DNA of 64,000 nucleotides from Antedon mediterranea (Eukaryota; Echinodermata; Crinoidea; Comatulida; Antedonidae): NCBI RefSeq assembly GCF_964355755.1, contig NC_092680.1, positions 7,045,001 to 7,109,000 of the forward strand, read 5' to 3'. Shown piece by piece: positions 38,201 to 49,886 of this stretch (position 1 is its first letter; each line of letters starts with the position of its first letter). The notes under the pieces were generated by a model. It saw only the letters and a program-made list of their open reading frames with translations, ran no database searches and was not told where the DNA came from. The position numbers and the translations under genes were made by a program.

Positions 38201-41200
38201 TAACGAAATTATGAAGACTCTTCCAACGGATCACATGAATTACGATGTGGTAAACATGATTCACTTTAGTAAATTATTTCAGTGTTAGAATTTGGTTGTT
38301 TCAGAGGGGGCGTAAATTTCCATAATCCATTGAAGATCATCTATGCTATTAAATGCAAGGGTGTAGGCTGGCTTAGCCAGTGGAGGTGCCCATCAACAAG
38401 CAGGTGGCTAAAGTTAGAAAACTAAAAACATATATCACAAGTCCCTTGTTTTCTGTTGAAAGAGGTAAAACAACAAGCACTCCCGTAGCCTACGTCATTG
38501 AATGTCTATTTTATACCAATTTTTTAAGTGTTCCCTTACTAACTTTCGTACATATACTGTATTTCAGACTTTTCTGCACACTTAAAATCAGTTTTAATGT
38601 AAAATAATTTTCAGGATGAGTTTGTTGAGCCTACTGGACCTTATATTGATTTAAACAATCTTGTGAACACAGCATCATTAATGAGAAGTCGGAAAGAGCG
38701 TGTTTTAAATCCTGAGCTAAAGAAGAGGGACCTGCCACCATGGGGTATAGAGTATGAGCAATGGTGCAAGAGGTATGTCTGTTGTTATATAGCTTTTTTG
38801 TAGCAAATATAGTACCCTATTACTTTACAAATTCAGCTGAGTGAGTGGAGTAACTTTGGGTGAAAACAAGCCAAAATTGGGTGTACATAATATACAGTAG
38901 TAATAGTATTGACAAGTGACTTTTGTCCCTACAACATTTTTAAATTAAATATTAACTGTTTTTATTGATATTTTATATTTCAGTCCAATCTTTAATGCAG
39001 CTTTTGCTAAGCCCCGTCCACAACGTAATCCTGTGTCGGCCAACAATGCTACTGGGTTTTTCAGCAACTCTATGAACCTTACACAAAATGGATTAGAACA
39101 AAGCTACGGGTTAAGAAATGAGGCAGCTGGAACGTTCCATTTTGATGGTTTACAACAAAAGCCACCAGGTCAACGGGCACTAATGGACAACCGAAACGAG
39201 AGGTCATATTTGTCGTGGCTGGCTTGGTGGAAGAATACTATTGGCTCAGAAGATTATGTAAAATTTCTAACAACTCAGGTAAGTTAATCAACAAAACTCT
39301 GACAGTGGAATCTGTTTTACAAACCAAATATGAAAATTAATTTGGACTTTAGATCCTGTTCACACATAAAGGGTCTGAACTAGAAAAGAAAATTAGTGGA
39401 AGCCACTTCTTACAACACTGACATGTTACAAAATCTCATGGTACAAGGTTACGGTATGACAAACATAAGTCGCACATCAACAAATTTTTACCTGCAAGGA
39501 ATCAAATTTATTCCTGGGCACCAGATTTCACCCTGTTCAGTGAAACTTTGAGCATAAGCATAACTTCATAGGTCTGAACAAACCCTTAATTACAGTTACA
39601 TTTTGCATTTGTATAATAATACTTTGTTTTGTTTTATTTATTTTAGGAGTCTGACTTTATGGGTGCTGTCTTCCACATGTATGAAAGTGAACCTGAAGAA
39701 GAAGATAGTGATGAAAAAAAAAGCATTAATTCTGCCAAAGTTATGCGATTGAAGTGTGTGCATTTCTTGACTGTTAATTCATAGTACTTAAGCCCCTACT
39801 CACAATAAGACAATTAATAATTGAATGCTAGTCCATGGCAGGGGTCAGTGGTGATGTTGCCACATGTGGTATGGTTGTCGCAAGAAAAGGCAACAATCCC
39901 CTGTATGGCCCACAAGATTGTCAAAGACCTCTGTGAAAAGTGTTCAGGTTGAAACCTTACAAACCATACTGGTGGCTACTGCCCTGGGAGTTACTCAAAC
40001 TAGTAGCAACTACAAGAAACCATTAACCATTAATACATTTGTTTTTCAGACATAGAGAAGAAAAACTAAAAGAGTTAAAAAGTAAAAAGTCTGAGTTTAC
40101 ATCTGGTATGTGGAATGTTAACTCTGTTATGCTTGGAGGATTGGGACAGGATCCAGAAGTTGAAGGTATTATTATATATTTTCTAAGCAGTCTCTGATTT
40201 TATGGTCAGACTTAATTACCTACCGAATAGTAAGTTTTACTGTAATAAGCCCTGTACAAACTGCCCAGTAACTAATCAGAAAGAAATTGTTTCTTGAATA
40301 TCCACCCCTGGCCAATTAAAGTTGTTCTCTTTGTTTTAAAGCTAAAATGAAATTTTGTCTCATCTCATTTTATCTAATAATTAATTAGTTGAGGAGGATG
40401 CTGAAGAAAGTCTCCCGACTACAGACAATATTCCAGTGATTCGACGATCTCACATTCGATCTGCAAGAACACAGTCAGCAGTATCAATGAAGTCATTTAA
40501 CAGTGGTATGCTGACCACGGGTGCAGATTCCAGACCATCATCAAGAAGTCAATCAAGACTCAGCATGAAGCAGGAGAATAGCAGACCTTCTGGATTTAGA
40601 GTATGTTTTTTTGAGATATATGTAATCGGTAGCGCGTGTTTGTTTGTTTGTTAGCAGGATTACTCAAAAAGTAAGATCTTTACCAAAATGAATATACAGA
40701 TAGATATGTGGTCAAGGACCATTCCATCAAATTTTGGGACCATTTTGGACCATGGTTCCAAATCTGGACCACTTTTTGAGTATACTTTTCAGACCTGCTA
40801 GTGTTAAAAGATAGGACAGAATTTTTCAAAAGCCGGCGAGCAGTCTTAAAGTAACAAGTAAACTAAAATTGCATTTTCTCGAGAACTACTTGTCCACAAG
40901 AGGCAAGAGTTATAATTTGTTATTTGTAATTTTAAAACATAATTTGATTTAATGTGCACGTTTTTTGATGCGAGTAGTTTAAAAAACCTATTTCTTTTCA
41001 AATTCACTTGTTTGTCAACTGAAGCTATTGTTAATTGAAAGGCTTGTTACATAACCATTACACCAAACTCGCATACACATGCTTGTAGTGAAATTAGCCT
41101 AAGTCACAAACAGCATTAAGACACACACAAATATTTTTTTTTTTTTTTTTACCGGAGAAATCTTATGTAGGAGAATTTTACAGTAGGCGGATGTATGCAC

Positions 41201-42735
41201 TCTCGGAGTGGCTTTCTAGTTTATATTTGTGTTTGCATAATAAAGATTCATGTGTATTGTATTATAATGATAATTAATAATTAATGATAAGGAGTATGTA
41301 ATTTACCAATAATAATACTGTAGTAATAATCATTTATATTGTGCCAATTCCAGAAACAATATATCAAAGGTGCATTGTATTCTAAACTCTTCAGAACAAA
41401 TACTTTTAGGTTGTGTTAAAATTGGGAGTAATAGGCAGTCATCCAAAAGAAAATCAGCTCTTGCTCAATAGAATATTCAGTTTGATAATGTGATTTATTT
41501 TATAAGTGGAGGATTTAAATCTTGATAAACACCTGATGCAACTGTGAATGTGGTTTTAATTGCAGTCTACAACATCTTGGTGTTAATGATATTGTTAAAA
41601 CCAAAAATACAACAGTACTCCCAAAAAACTCCATGCTTCTTTAATTACAGAAAACTCCTACACAAAATAGTCGATCTGGAACAGCAGCCACTATCACTCC
41701 AAATCCGCAAAATCGGTTAGAGAAAATATGGACATCACTGCAAGTACCAGATAATCTTCGTTTAGATATGGCAATCAAGTACAGCTCTGACGGACATGTA
41801 GAGAAGTTGGACAGTGTAAGTAGCCTGTAGAAATATAATCATATAAACAAACACATCCTGATCTAATTATCATGAGACAATAACAATATAAAGATATACA
41901 TGCAGCTGACCGCTTAAATTAATTACATATGAGTTGGTGGTGATAAACATATTTTATGAAACTAATTATTTCACAACTATTGATATTTCAGTGTATTGAT
42001 CATTGGGAGTTAGCATCAGCATTGGTTTTGGAGAGAGAGCATATACTGGGTCGATTGGAAGCTTTTGAGCGTCTGGCATCTGATCCAAACAGGTTCTTCC
42101 AAAAAGGTAATCAAGGCTATACTATAATAGTGAATTCAACACAAAAAAAACAGCTAATTTAATTGCAAGAGGCAAGCTGGTACAATGATAGAATAACAGT
42201 ATAATATTTAGAGTCGATCTTCGTTTACAGCATTGCTTTGTTAGGTTAATATATTCACACTCACTTGTTCCAATCATTCAGGTTATAGAGGCCTAGCTAT
42301 TGCTAGACTTGAGGAGGCACGTGAGAGAAGTCAGATATACCTAGAACTAGAGGAACTGAACAAGAAAGCAAAAAAGAAATTGCAGTTTATCTTGAAGGAG
42401 TTTGGTGACATGGTAACATTTCAGGTAAGGATTTGTGGGGTTTTGTGGAGTATGCTATGTGCAGAGGACATGAGAAAACCAACCATACCACCTAAGACAT
42501 TCATTTCCCCTCTTTCTGCTGTTGAACCAAGCATTCATAGCCGTCATGTACTTTATGTGTTTTTACACAGGGACGTCCATACCTGGAGAAGATGAAGTTG
42601 GACCGGACCGAGATGCTGTATTGGTTACAGCAGGAACGACGGCAGCATGCTCTTGAGCGACATGTAATGGTGCAGGAGTACAAGCTAAAAATGGCGGAGC
42701 TTCCACCACTTGGTGCTATACCAGCTACTCATTAA
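32210..42735 (+). CDS. CCDC87: coiled-coil domain-containing protein 87
   Basis: Twenty-two exons in phase: 32210-32320, 32675-32747, 33175-33224, 33982-34095, 34561-34632, 35068-35164, 35355-35436, 35857-35989, 36419-36636, 36809-36965, 37100-37255, 37683-37783, 37967-38249, 38615-38772, 38984-39278, 39647-39753, 40050-40165, 40389-40600, 41651-41815, 41992-42106, 42282-42424, 42571-42735. The sum is 3123 nt, 1040 residues, longer than the human protein (about 850). Matches to vertebrate CCDC87 by recall: YDEVLGPLTIFAP near the start, RGIFSGPANISRL, RRSNSLPQL, LRTSDIRVSERV, LSWLAWWKNTIGSEDYVKFL, LASDPNRFFQK and the end YLEKMKLDRTEMLYWLQQER. CCDC87 is linked to sperm/acrosome function in mammals; here a ciliary or sperm role is inference. 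The exon 13 donor (38249 or 38246) is ambiguous by one codon. AATAAA is at 43318. Two SINEs and two MITEs sit in its introns. Confidence 0.93.
32370..32471. repeat. MITE family A, short copy 5
   Basis: It runs from AAGGTCTATCTACACTAACA to GTTTGATAGTGTAGACAGAG, with only the AAACTTTATGTGACAAAAAA and TTTTTTTTGTCAAACTAG arms and no GTGTGATGTGCCCA core. It is an internally deleted form in CCDC87 intron 1, 50 bases after the exon 1 donor. Confidence 0.7.
33583..33922 (-). repeat. tRNA-derived SINE, copy 2
   Basis: This is almost identical to the copy at 345-690, differing at a few positions. It lies antisense in CCDC87 intron 3 and its A-box end is 60 bases from the exon 4 acceptor (33982). High identity between copies 33 kb apart suggests recent activity. 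Confidence 0.88.
34240..34365 (+). repeat. LINE-like 3' tails in CCDC87 intron 4
   Basis: A T-rich stretch ends in GGTCGAATAAATAAATGAAA, giving an (AAATG)n tail at about 34345-34365. A second tail, GTGAAATAAAAACGAACGAA, follows at 34468-34490, and a third T-rich piece in intron 5 ends in GGAAATAAAGTTTATTGTAT near 34990. All resemble non-LTR element 3' ends without coding remnants. Confidence 0.45.
36150..36249. repeat. MITE family A, copy 6 (partial left end)
   Basis: It contains TATCAAACTTGATGTGACAT, CATATCACTACCATATTTGG, GCACATCACACTTTTTTTG and the right end GATAGTGTAGATAGAGCTTA. It lies in CCDC87 intron 8. Confidence 0.7.
37373..37640 (+). repeat. tRNA-derived SINE, copy 3
   Basis: It begins GGCCGAGTGGTTAAGGCAGG (A box) with GGGTTTGAGGCCGA (B box) and ends near ATTGGTAATCCTTGGTATGT. 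It is older than the other two copies: it has internal deletions of about 70 bases and more substitutions. It lies sense in CCDC87 intron 11, about 40 bases before the exon 12 acceptor. Confidence 0.85.
40628..41222. repeat. probable dispersed repeat in CCDC87 intron 18
   Basis: The sequence from CGGTAGCGCGTGTTTGTTTG and GCAGGATTACTCAAAAAGTA to GCACTCTCGGAGTGGCTTTC has the look of a dispersed element and is GC-richer than its surroundings. There is only one copy here and no inverted ends are visible, so the assignment rests on composition and general resemblance. Confidence 0.3.
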
Positions 42736-43333
42736 TAAGGTGTCATATGAAGTACTTCCATCAAACAGCCAATGTGATTTATTGTTTTGTCAATCCAAAA
42801 TACAAGCCTTGAATTTTATATGTATATATTGATTAAATATTTATTAACAATTTAAAAATCATGTTTTTATACAGTATATAGATTATGAATCTTTGTGTTT
42901 GTTTTATTGATCTCCAAGATGCTTAATATACAGTGCTAATAAGTGCAAATAATTTGGGTTGTTTGGGGACACCTTTTCAGGGAATACCTCTATTACAGGA
43001 CACTTTAACATGAAGCTAATGAGGAAATATATGTTTTAACACTACATCCAACCCTATCTAGGGGACTCTTTGCAGCTCCCAAAGGTGTCGTTTTACTGTA
43101 TTTACAAAACTATTAAACCAATCACTTTGAAAGCAAAGACCGTCGCTCGTACAATTATATCAAATTTATTAATATTATGCACACTAATAAGCTACTGTGT
43201 TAAACCATGAGGTGGTTGACACATATTGGTAAAAAAACATGCATGTGATTGGTAGAACATCTGCATTGTTCAAGATACATTAATGTATTTTTGCTAAACA
43301 AATATTGTATAAAAAATAATAAAAGGCCACAAA

Positions 43334-45398
43334 TTACACTGATACAGCTTTCTGTGTATCTATATACTCTATTGATGTAGATGTTGCCACCTCTGTTGGA
43401 CTTTGCATAAACGCCACCAGTAACTTTAAGGCATCACCATTAAGATCTCTCACCACACCATCTTTAATGTCTGAGTAGAGTAAGACATCTTGCAAATGCC
43501 AACAGACGTTCCTTCTTGAATTGTTTGGGTTATTGTGCTCGTCTATCGCTAATGTGTTTAACTGGTAGCAAAAGAAAGACAGTCGTTGGCCATCAAAGAC
43601 TATTGTTTGATTTGTAAGAGGTGTCTGAAGGTCTCGATCCCAATAATTCACTGCAACAACAATAATAAAACATAATATTCAATGCAGTACAATATATGCA
43701 TAATTGTTTTTTTATAAACACATTCCAAAATTCCTCTTTTTCACATCAGGTCTATGTATTTTAATACTAATAACTAATTTTACTACAACATATATCAATG
43801 TTACCACCATGTAATCTTTACTGATGCCTTTAAAGATTCAACATGGAAAACTTTCACACATTCATTCATTCAAGGTAACAATTTGTCACAATATGTTATT
43901 TATTATTTACAGTATTATATTTTGTAAGATATTTATACTTATTTTTTGTATCAGTTCCTTCAACTGTAACTTACTATTGTAAGCGGCTAGAGCAGATAAC
44001 ATTCCGAAAGAGCTTGCAATCCCCTGACCAATAAATACTTGTCTAACAGAGCTCTTCTTTTTCATGCATCTTTTCCGGTCTAGTGTACATGCAAAAAATT
44101 GGGTATGACTGTATTTGAAAGGATTTCCAATCTTAAAACCTGAAGAATAAAGAAATTGAAGAATTAGATCAATAATGTTATTGCTTGGTGTGTTTTAAAA
44201 ATAATTAAGCACACATATAAAATAGTATATTTTCCATTCCTTCTATAAAATGATATTTTGACTGAATATTACCTGGGAAAAATATTGGATTTAAATGCTT
44301 TTCAAAAACACTTATGTTGATAGGATCATAATCCCATGATGGCACATCTCCTATAGACAGCTCACTATCCAGTGGAGTAAACTGAAAAAATGTAATAACA
44401 TTGTTAAAATGTTAGAACTTACTCTATCAATAAAAATACCAAATGAGGGTAGATAATCTAGATGATCTAGATCTAGATCTAGAATAAATATTATCTGAAG
44501 TGAAGATAAGACAATTTACAAAATCAAATTTATGTTCATATTATGCCAATGAGATTTCTAATATACAAATGAGATGTCTAATTAATATGCAAATTAGATG
44601 TCTAATGCAAATTACGAGTTTAATTTAATATGCAAATTACATGTCAATTATGCAAATCTAATATGCAAATTAGATGTACAATATGCAAATTAAATATTGA
44701 CCCACCTGCTTTAACGGCAACTTATTTGTGATATGTGCATTAATAGGGATATCATACATAAATTTTTTACTTCCTCTTATCCAGTGTGACTTAACATCAA
44801 CATCATAATTGAGATCTGAATCCTGCAAGTGTGGAGTATTTATTTTCTGAGAATTGAGAAGTAAATTAGCTAGGTTTCTTGTCATTCTTCTTCCTGTGTA
44901 CAGCCATTCATTAGGTTTGTTGTTTTTATGCGTGTAATGGAAGTGTTGCTGTAGAACAATTGCTTTAACATCTTCTCTCAATTTCTCTATTTTTTGCTTT
45001 GTTGATGCATCTTCAGTGCGCGACATAATTTCTTCGGGCAATCCATCCACAACAAAAGTTTTTGTCGCATGCTTAAAAAAGGGAAGACATCCCGAATGGT
45101 AATTTACAGGCCTAAGATCCAAGTTCCAACCATTAACTTTCCAGATATGGTACAAAAAATCTGATGGTGTTTCTTGAGCAAGGATGTTGTCTCGCCATTT
45201 TAATCTAAGTTTTTCTTTAATTGGCAGTATGGGCATTACCGGCGGGTATTCTGGAATTGTACCAACTTCATGAGGATCTAAAACAGGTTTTAAATGACCA
45301 CGTTTATACCTTTTATTCACAACAGTTAAATATTTCATAAAATTCGCGTGTTTTTTAAAGAGAAAAACCTCTCCATGTCGAACCATGGACGCTGCCAT
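43334..45398 (-). CDS. MRPS30: mitochondrial ribosomal protein S30 (mL65)
   Basis: Four exons, 45398-44706, 44381-44273, 44139-43975 and 43650-43334, join in phase 0, 1, 1 to give 427 residues (human 439). The best start is ATGGCAGCG at 45398 in a good Kozak context. The basic N terminus is a likely mitochondrial presequence. Conserved parts recalled from the family include IPEYPPVMPILP, VVDGLPEEIM, QQHFHYTHK, SHWIRGSKKF, NPFKYSHTQFFAC and FDGQRLSFFCYQLNTLAID followed by RRNVCW. The protein is a component of the large mitoribosomal subunit despite its S30 name. It is head-to-head with GALK2 and tail-to-tail with CCDC87. A TTTATT (minus-strand AATAAA) lies at 43165-43170. Confidence 0.93.
44581..44697. 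repeat. ATGCAAAT octamer-containing degenerate tandem repeat
   Basis: Six exact ATGCAAAT words occur in about 110 bases of MRPS30 intron 1, embedded in a degenerate unit like AATATGCAAATTAGATGTCT. The word equals the POU-family octamer site. The array ends ten bases from the exon 1 splice donor. Whether it is regulatory or only a simple repeat cannot be told from sequence. Confidence 0.6.
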
Positions 45399-45772
45399 CT
45401 TGGAATACAAAAAAGTGGGAGAGGGCAGTGTTGTTCTGTCAGTAGGGAGCGTCGGAAGTGCCTTCTGTTCTGTATTTTTATTAGGATAGATCTATGGGTA
45501 TACATAATAATTAAATTATTTATACCTCTATAATTACATACTACTTTACTATTTTACTAAATATTTGCTGACAAATTTAACCGCCAAATGAAAAGATCTA
45601 CAGAAGAAAATCAAACAGACACTCCCCCCTTTTGACGTTCCATATACACCAGAGCAGCAGCAAACCACGAGACCGCCACGCATGAGCAATCAAAAATCAT
45701 AATAATCAATAAATTCACACATAAATGTGTTTTTTTGAATGTGAAAGTCAGTAAAAAGGGTTCAGTTTGAAA
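45399..45772. promoter_or_regulatory. bidirectional promoter, MRPS30 / GALK2
   Basis: The start codons of MRPS30 (minus, 45398) and GALK2 (plus, 45773) are 374 bases apart with no other gene between, so both 5' UTRs and core promoters must lie here unless an upstream exon exists. I see no clear TATA box. The arrangement is typical of paired housekeeping genes. Confidence 0.65.
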
Positions 45773-48700
45773 ATGTCAACAAATACCCTTGTTCCGGTTC
45801 TGGAACGTAATCAGATTCACGCATCTATGAAAGAAAGGTAGGCTATCTAGCCTAGGCCTAACTAGCTAGAGAGAGAGAGAGAAGGGCCAACACAGCCGCC
45901 AGGAACTTCTTTCACTTTCAGTCCAGTTAGGCTTTTGTAGGGTTCATTCGTACCCAGCAAGCCAACTTGTACCCAAGTTTCTACTGGCTGGTACCAATCA
46001 ATGGCTACCCTGTACTCTGATTAACAATATAAATCTTTTATTAAAGAAAGGCTAAAATTAAATTTAAACAACACAAGACTTCACAAGATATATTTTCTAT
46101 TCAAATTGCTTTATTCAGATACATATCTGTCATGTAATCGATTCTTTCATTTTGTTTTTCATTCTCATTTGTGTTAACCATTTTTTTTATTTATTGAAAA
46201 AGATACGTAGATCTCACTAAGAAGTTTGAGGCACACTTCGGCTGTAAACCTGTGTTCTTTTGTAGAGCTCCCGGGAGAGTAAACTTAATTGGTAAGTGGG
46301 CCTATACTTGCAAATCCTCAAATTAAAGAGGGCGTGACTACCAAAATATAATTAATAGCACCCTCTATGTTTTGATGTATTACTTTATATAGTGCCCTCT
46401 ATTAATGAATGTTGGGACCTCTGTAACTTTTTTTTTCTTACGGCTATTATGTTCCTTATATGTTTTTTATTTTGTGATTTTCTTGTTTTAGGTGAGCATA
46501 TTGATTATTGTGGCTACTCTGTGTTACCAATGGCTATCCAACAAGATATTGTTATGGCCGTTTGCCCCAACCAATCTCAGCAATTGAATCTTGTTAACAC
46601 TAATCCAACATTTAAGTAAGAAATATTTACATTTTTTTTGTTGAAATATTTAATTATCAACTTTTTTAAACTAAAACTACAAAATAGTATAAAAATGTTC
46701 ATGTGCTCACACAGTCCATATAAAAACTTTTATTACAAGTTAACATCCAAAGTCATGTTGCCTAAACATTCCAATACTTTTCTACTTTTTTAAGATCATT
46801 CTCTACAAGTATCAGGAATTTTACAATAAGCAAAGAAAAGCCAGAGTGGTTTAACTATGTGTTATGTGGTTTGAAAGGGATTGCTGAGTTCAGCAAGTTA
46901 GATAAGCCTGTTGGACTAAGCATCTTAACGGATGGAACTGTACCAAAGAGTGCTGGTCTGTCTAGCTCCAGTGCTTTAGTTTGCTGTGCAGGCTTAACTA
47001 TGATGTATGCTAATGATTTAAATATTTCAAAGGTTTGTAGTAAGTTGCTACTGCTGCTACTGAATGTTTTAGTAAGGAATCAGGTCAAAATTATTCCACT
47101 GCAATTACTGCAGTCACTACATTTTTTACTGCAATAAAATATTATTAATAGATTGTTTCAACCTATGATTACCCAAAAAAGGCTTTCTTAATAATTGCAG
47201 AAACAGGTTAAAAGTGTAACAAAGTATCCTTAATGGAAAACATCCAGTTTATTTTAAAATAAATCTTTATTTTATAGAGTGCTACTGCTGTTTTAGTAAG
47301 AAATCATGTCAAAATTATTCCATTAATCTACATTTTTTACTGCAATAACATATTATTTAATAGGTTGTTTCAACCTATCATTACCCAAAAAAGGCTTTCT
47401 TAATAATTGTAGAAACAGGTTAAAAGTGTAACAAAGTATCCTTAATGGAAAACATCCAGTTTATTTTAAAATAAATCAAACCCACAATAAACAAAAAAGC
47501 CCAAAATATATATAGTAGTTAGACCCTGTTAAACCCTTATACTGTATTTTTTTAGTACAGTACCTAGAAATAACATATTTTTCTTGCTATCCATTGTTAT
47601 TTTTACAGCTGGAGTTAGCAGATATCTGTGCCAAGTGTGAACAGTATATAGGAACTGAGGGAGGAGGAATGGACCAATCAATTTGCTTCCTTGCTGAAGC
47701 AGGAAAAGTATAGTATTTTGTGTTGACCGATATAATAAATGAATGGTGGTACTATAGAGTAATGCCACTATCAGTATTTGATAGCTATCGTGAGAAGCTG
47801 AATGAAACACAACAAATAGAGAGCTTTGTTGTTAATGGTTTATATGAAATTCATAGATTAAGATGAAAAGAATCCACATACAATGCGGATTAACTTGCAA
47901 ACTTAAAATTGATTATGTGATTATTACTTTACAGGCTAAGCATATAGAATTTAACCCTCTTCGTGCAACAGATGTAACACTGCCATCAGCTGTTAGTTTC
48001 ATAATCTGTAATAGTTGTACAGAGATGAATAAAGCCTCAACCTCTCATTTCAATCAAAGAGTTGTTGAAGACCGTCTAGCTTGTCAGGTAAGCAAAACCA
48101 GTTTAATACAAATGATCTGGATAACAGGCACGATAGAATATACATAGAAGAGTTGTTGTAGGTAGCTTGTCAGGTAAGCAAAACCAGTTTAATAGAAATG
48201 ATCGGGATAACAGGCACGATAGAACATACATAGAAGAGTTGTTGTAGGTAGCTTGTCAGGTAAGCAAAACCAGTTTATTAGAAATGATCTAGATAACATG
48301 CACAATAGAACATACATAGAAGAGTTGTTGTAGGTAGCTTGTCAGGTAAGCAAAACCAGTTTAATAGAAATGATCTAGATAACATGCACAATAGAACTTA
48401 CATAGAAGAGTTGTTGTAGGTAGCTTGTCAGGTAAGCAAAACCAGTTTAATAGAAATGATCTAGATAACAGGCACAATAGAACATACATAGAAGAGTTGT
48501 TGTAGGTAGCTTGTCAGGTAAGCAAAACCAGTTTAATAGAAATGATCTAGATAACAGGAACAATAGAACATACATAGAAGAGTTGTTGTAGGTAGCTTGT
48601 CAGGTAAGCAAAACCAGTTTAATAGAAATGATCTAGATAACAGGAACAATAGAATATAGAAACAAAACCAACTTAATACCAGAGGAAGTGGATATCGGCT

Positions 48701-49886
48701 GGATATTGCCATACTGTAATACCGTAGAAAAGAAATGTTAACTAAAACTAGAAATTAGTATAGTAACCAGGAAATATAATTGTTGATGTTTTCATTTAAG
48801 ATAATGGCAAAGTCAAAAAACCTTGATTGGAAAAAAGTGCGTCGTCTAGGTGATCTTCAGGTTTCATTAGAATGTTCTATTGAAGGAATGTTAGAACTTG
48901 TGGACAACACTTTCAAAAGGACTCCTTACAGCAAAGTTGAAGTATGTAAACTTCTTGATGTATCAGAACAAGAACTAAATGCATCTCTCAGTGACAACAC
49001 ATTGCATGGTAAATAATGACAGATTTTATTATTGTTCTGTTTCATTAAAGATATGCAAAATAACATGGGAATGAACTATAGCATTTCGATCCATTAAAGT
49101 AATTGAATATGGTTAGCATACTCTATGTGGCATCATTTGTATTCTGTATAACTAGAAACCTATAGGGGGACACCTTTGTGACCCAAAAAGTGTCTCTTTA
49201 ATATGGGTTTAATATGTGTTAAAACATACCTTGCTCCGTAAATAATTCACAGGAAAGTGTTCCATTAATGGTGGTGTACCAAGTTCTACTTATAGGTAAA
49301 TTAATTACACTAATTTGTTATCTATATTTTACAGTACAAGAGTTTAAACTTCATGATCGAGCTAAGCATGTATTTAGTGAAGCAAGTCGTGTTATTCAAT
49401 TTAAAAAGATCTGCAATGAAGCCCAAGATGGATGCCACAAGTTGCTAGGAGACCTTATGAATCAGAGTCATGCAAGTTGTAGAGATTTGTATGAATGCAG
49501 TTGCCCTGAACTAGATGAAGTGACTGAGGCTTGCAGGTAAAATATATGAATAAATATTGTATAAAATATAATATAAAATAGACTATAATAAAAGTCAGTT
49601 AAGTTGAAATATAAGTATATACTGACATAGAAAAAACACTGAAATATCCAATCGTTAAAATGGTATATGATTCTATTTTAGGCAGGCTGGTGCATTTGGT
49701 GCAAGACTAACAGGAGCTGGCTGGGGTGGATGTGCAGTTGCTATGGTCCAAACTAGTGATGTTCCAAATTTCATCCAATCAGTTCATTCCAAATTCTATT
49801 CAAAAGATGCAAAGCGTGAATCAAACATTGATGCTAAGCTTTTTGCAACTGTACCAGGAAGAGGGGCAGTAGTGTACAAAGCATGA
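45773..49886 (+). CDS. GALK2: N-acetylgalactosamine kinase / galactokinase 2
   Basis: Nine exons, 45773-45837, 46203-46291, 46492-46615, 46795-47032, 47609-47707, 47935-48087, 48801-49008, 49335-49536 and 49682-49886, sum to 1383 nt, 460 residues (human 458). GHMP-kinase motifs are intact: the sugar-binding signature [13 protein letters not shown] at about 45-57, the ATP-binding motif [12 protein letters not shown] at 143-154, and the C-terminal GAGWGGCAV. The exon 8 block FKKICNEA with [21 protein letters not shown] is diagnostic for GALK2 rather than GALK1. It phosphorylates GalNAc (and weakly galactose) at C1 in the cytosol for UDP-sugar salvage. Exon 4 uses a weak GTTTGT donor. Intron 4 has a duplicated segment, and intron 6 a minisatellite made of repeated splice donors. 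AATAAA lies at 50013. Confidence 0.95.
47036..47490. repeat. tandem duplication within GALK2 intron 4
   Basis: Two segments of about 200 bases, 47040-47265 and 47280-47486, share AGTGCTACTGCTG-like starts, GTCAAAATTATTCCA, TACATTTTTTACTGCAATAA, CCCAAAAAAGGCTTTCTTAA and a nearly identical tail ending CCAGTTTATTTTAAAATAAA. The first copy overlaps the exon 4 donor region, so the duplication started at or just inside the donor. Confidence 0.8.
48074..48660. repeat. 86-bp minisatellite repeating the GALK2 exon 6 splice donor
   Basis: The exon 6 end TAGCTTGTCAG and its donor GTAAGC recur at 48088, 48174, 48260, 48346, 48432, 48518 and 48604, exactly 86 bases apart. The first is the in-frame donor and the six others lie in intron 6, each preceded by GTAGCTTGTCAG. 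Copies differ at a few positions (CGGGAT/CTAGAT, GGCACG/TGCACA). Repeated exonic end plus donor gives seven near-identical 5' splice sites in series. Confidence 0.95.
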
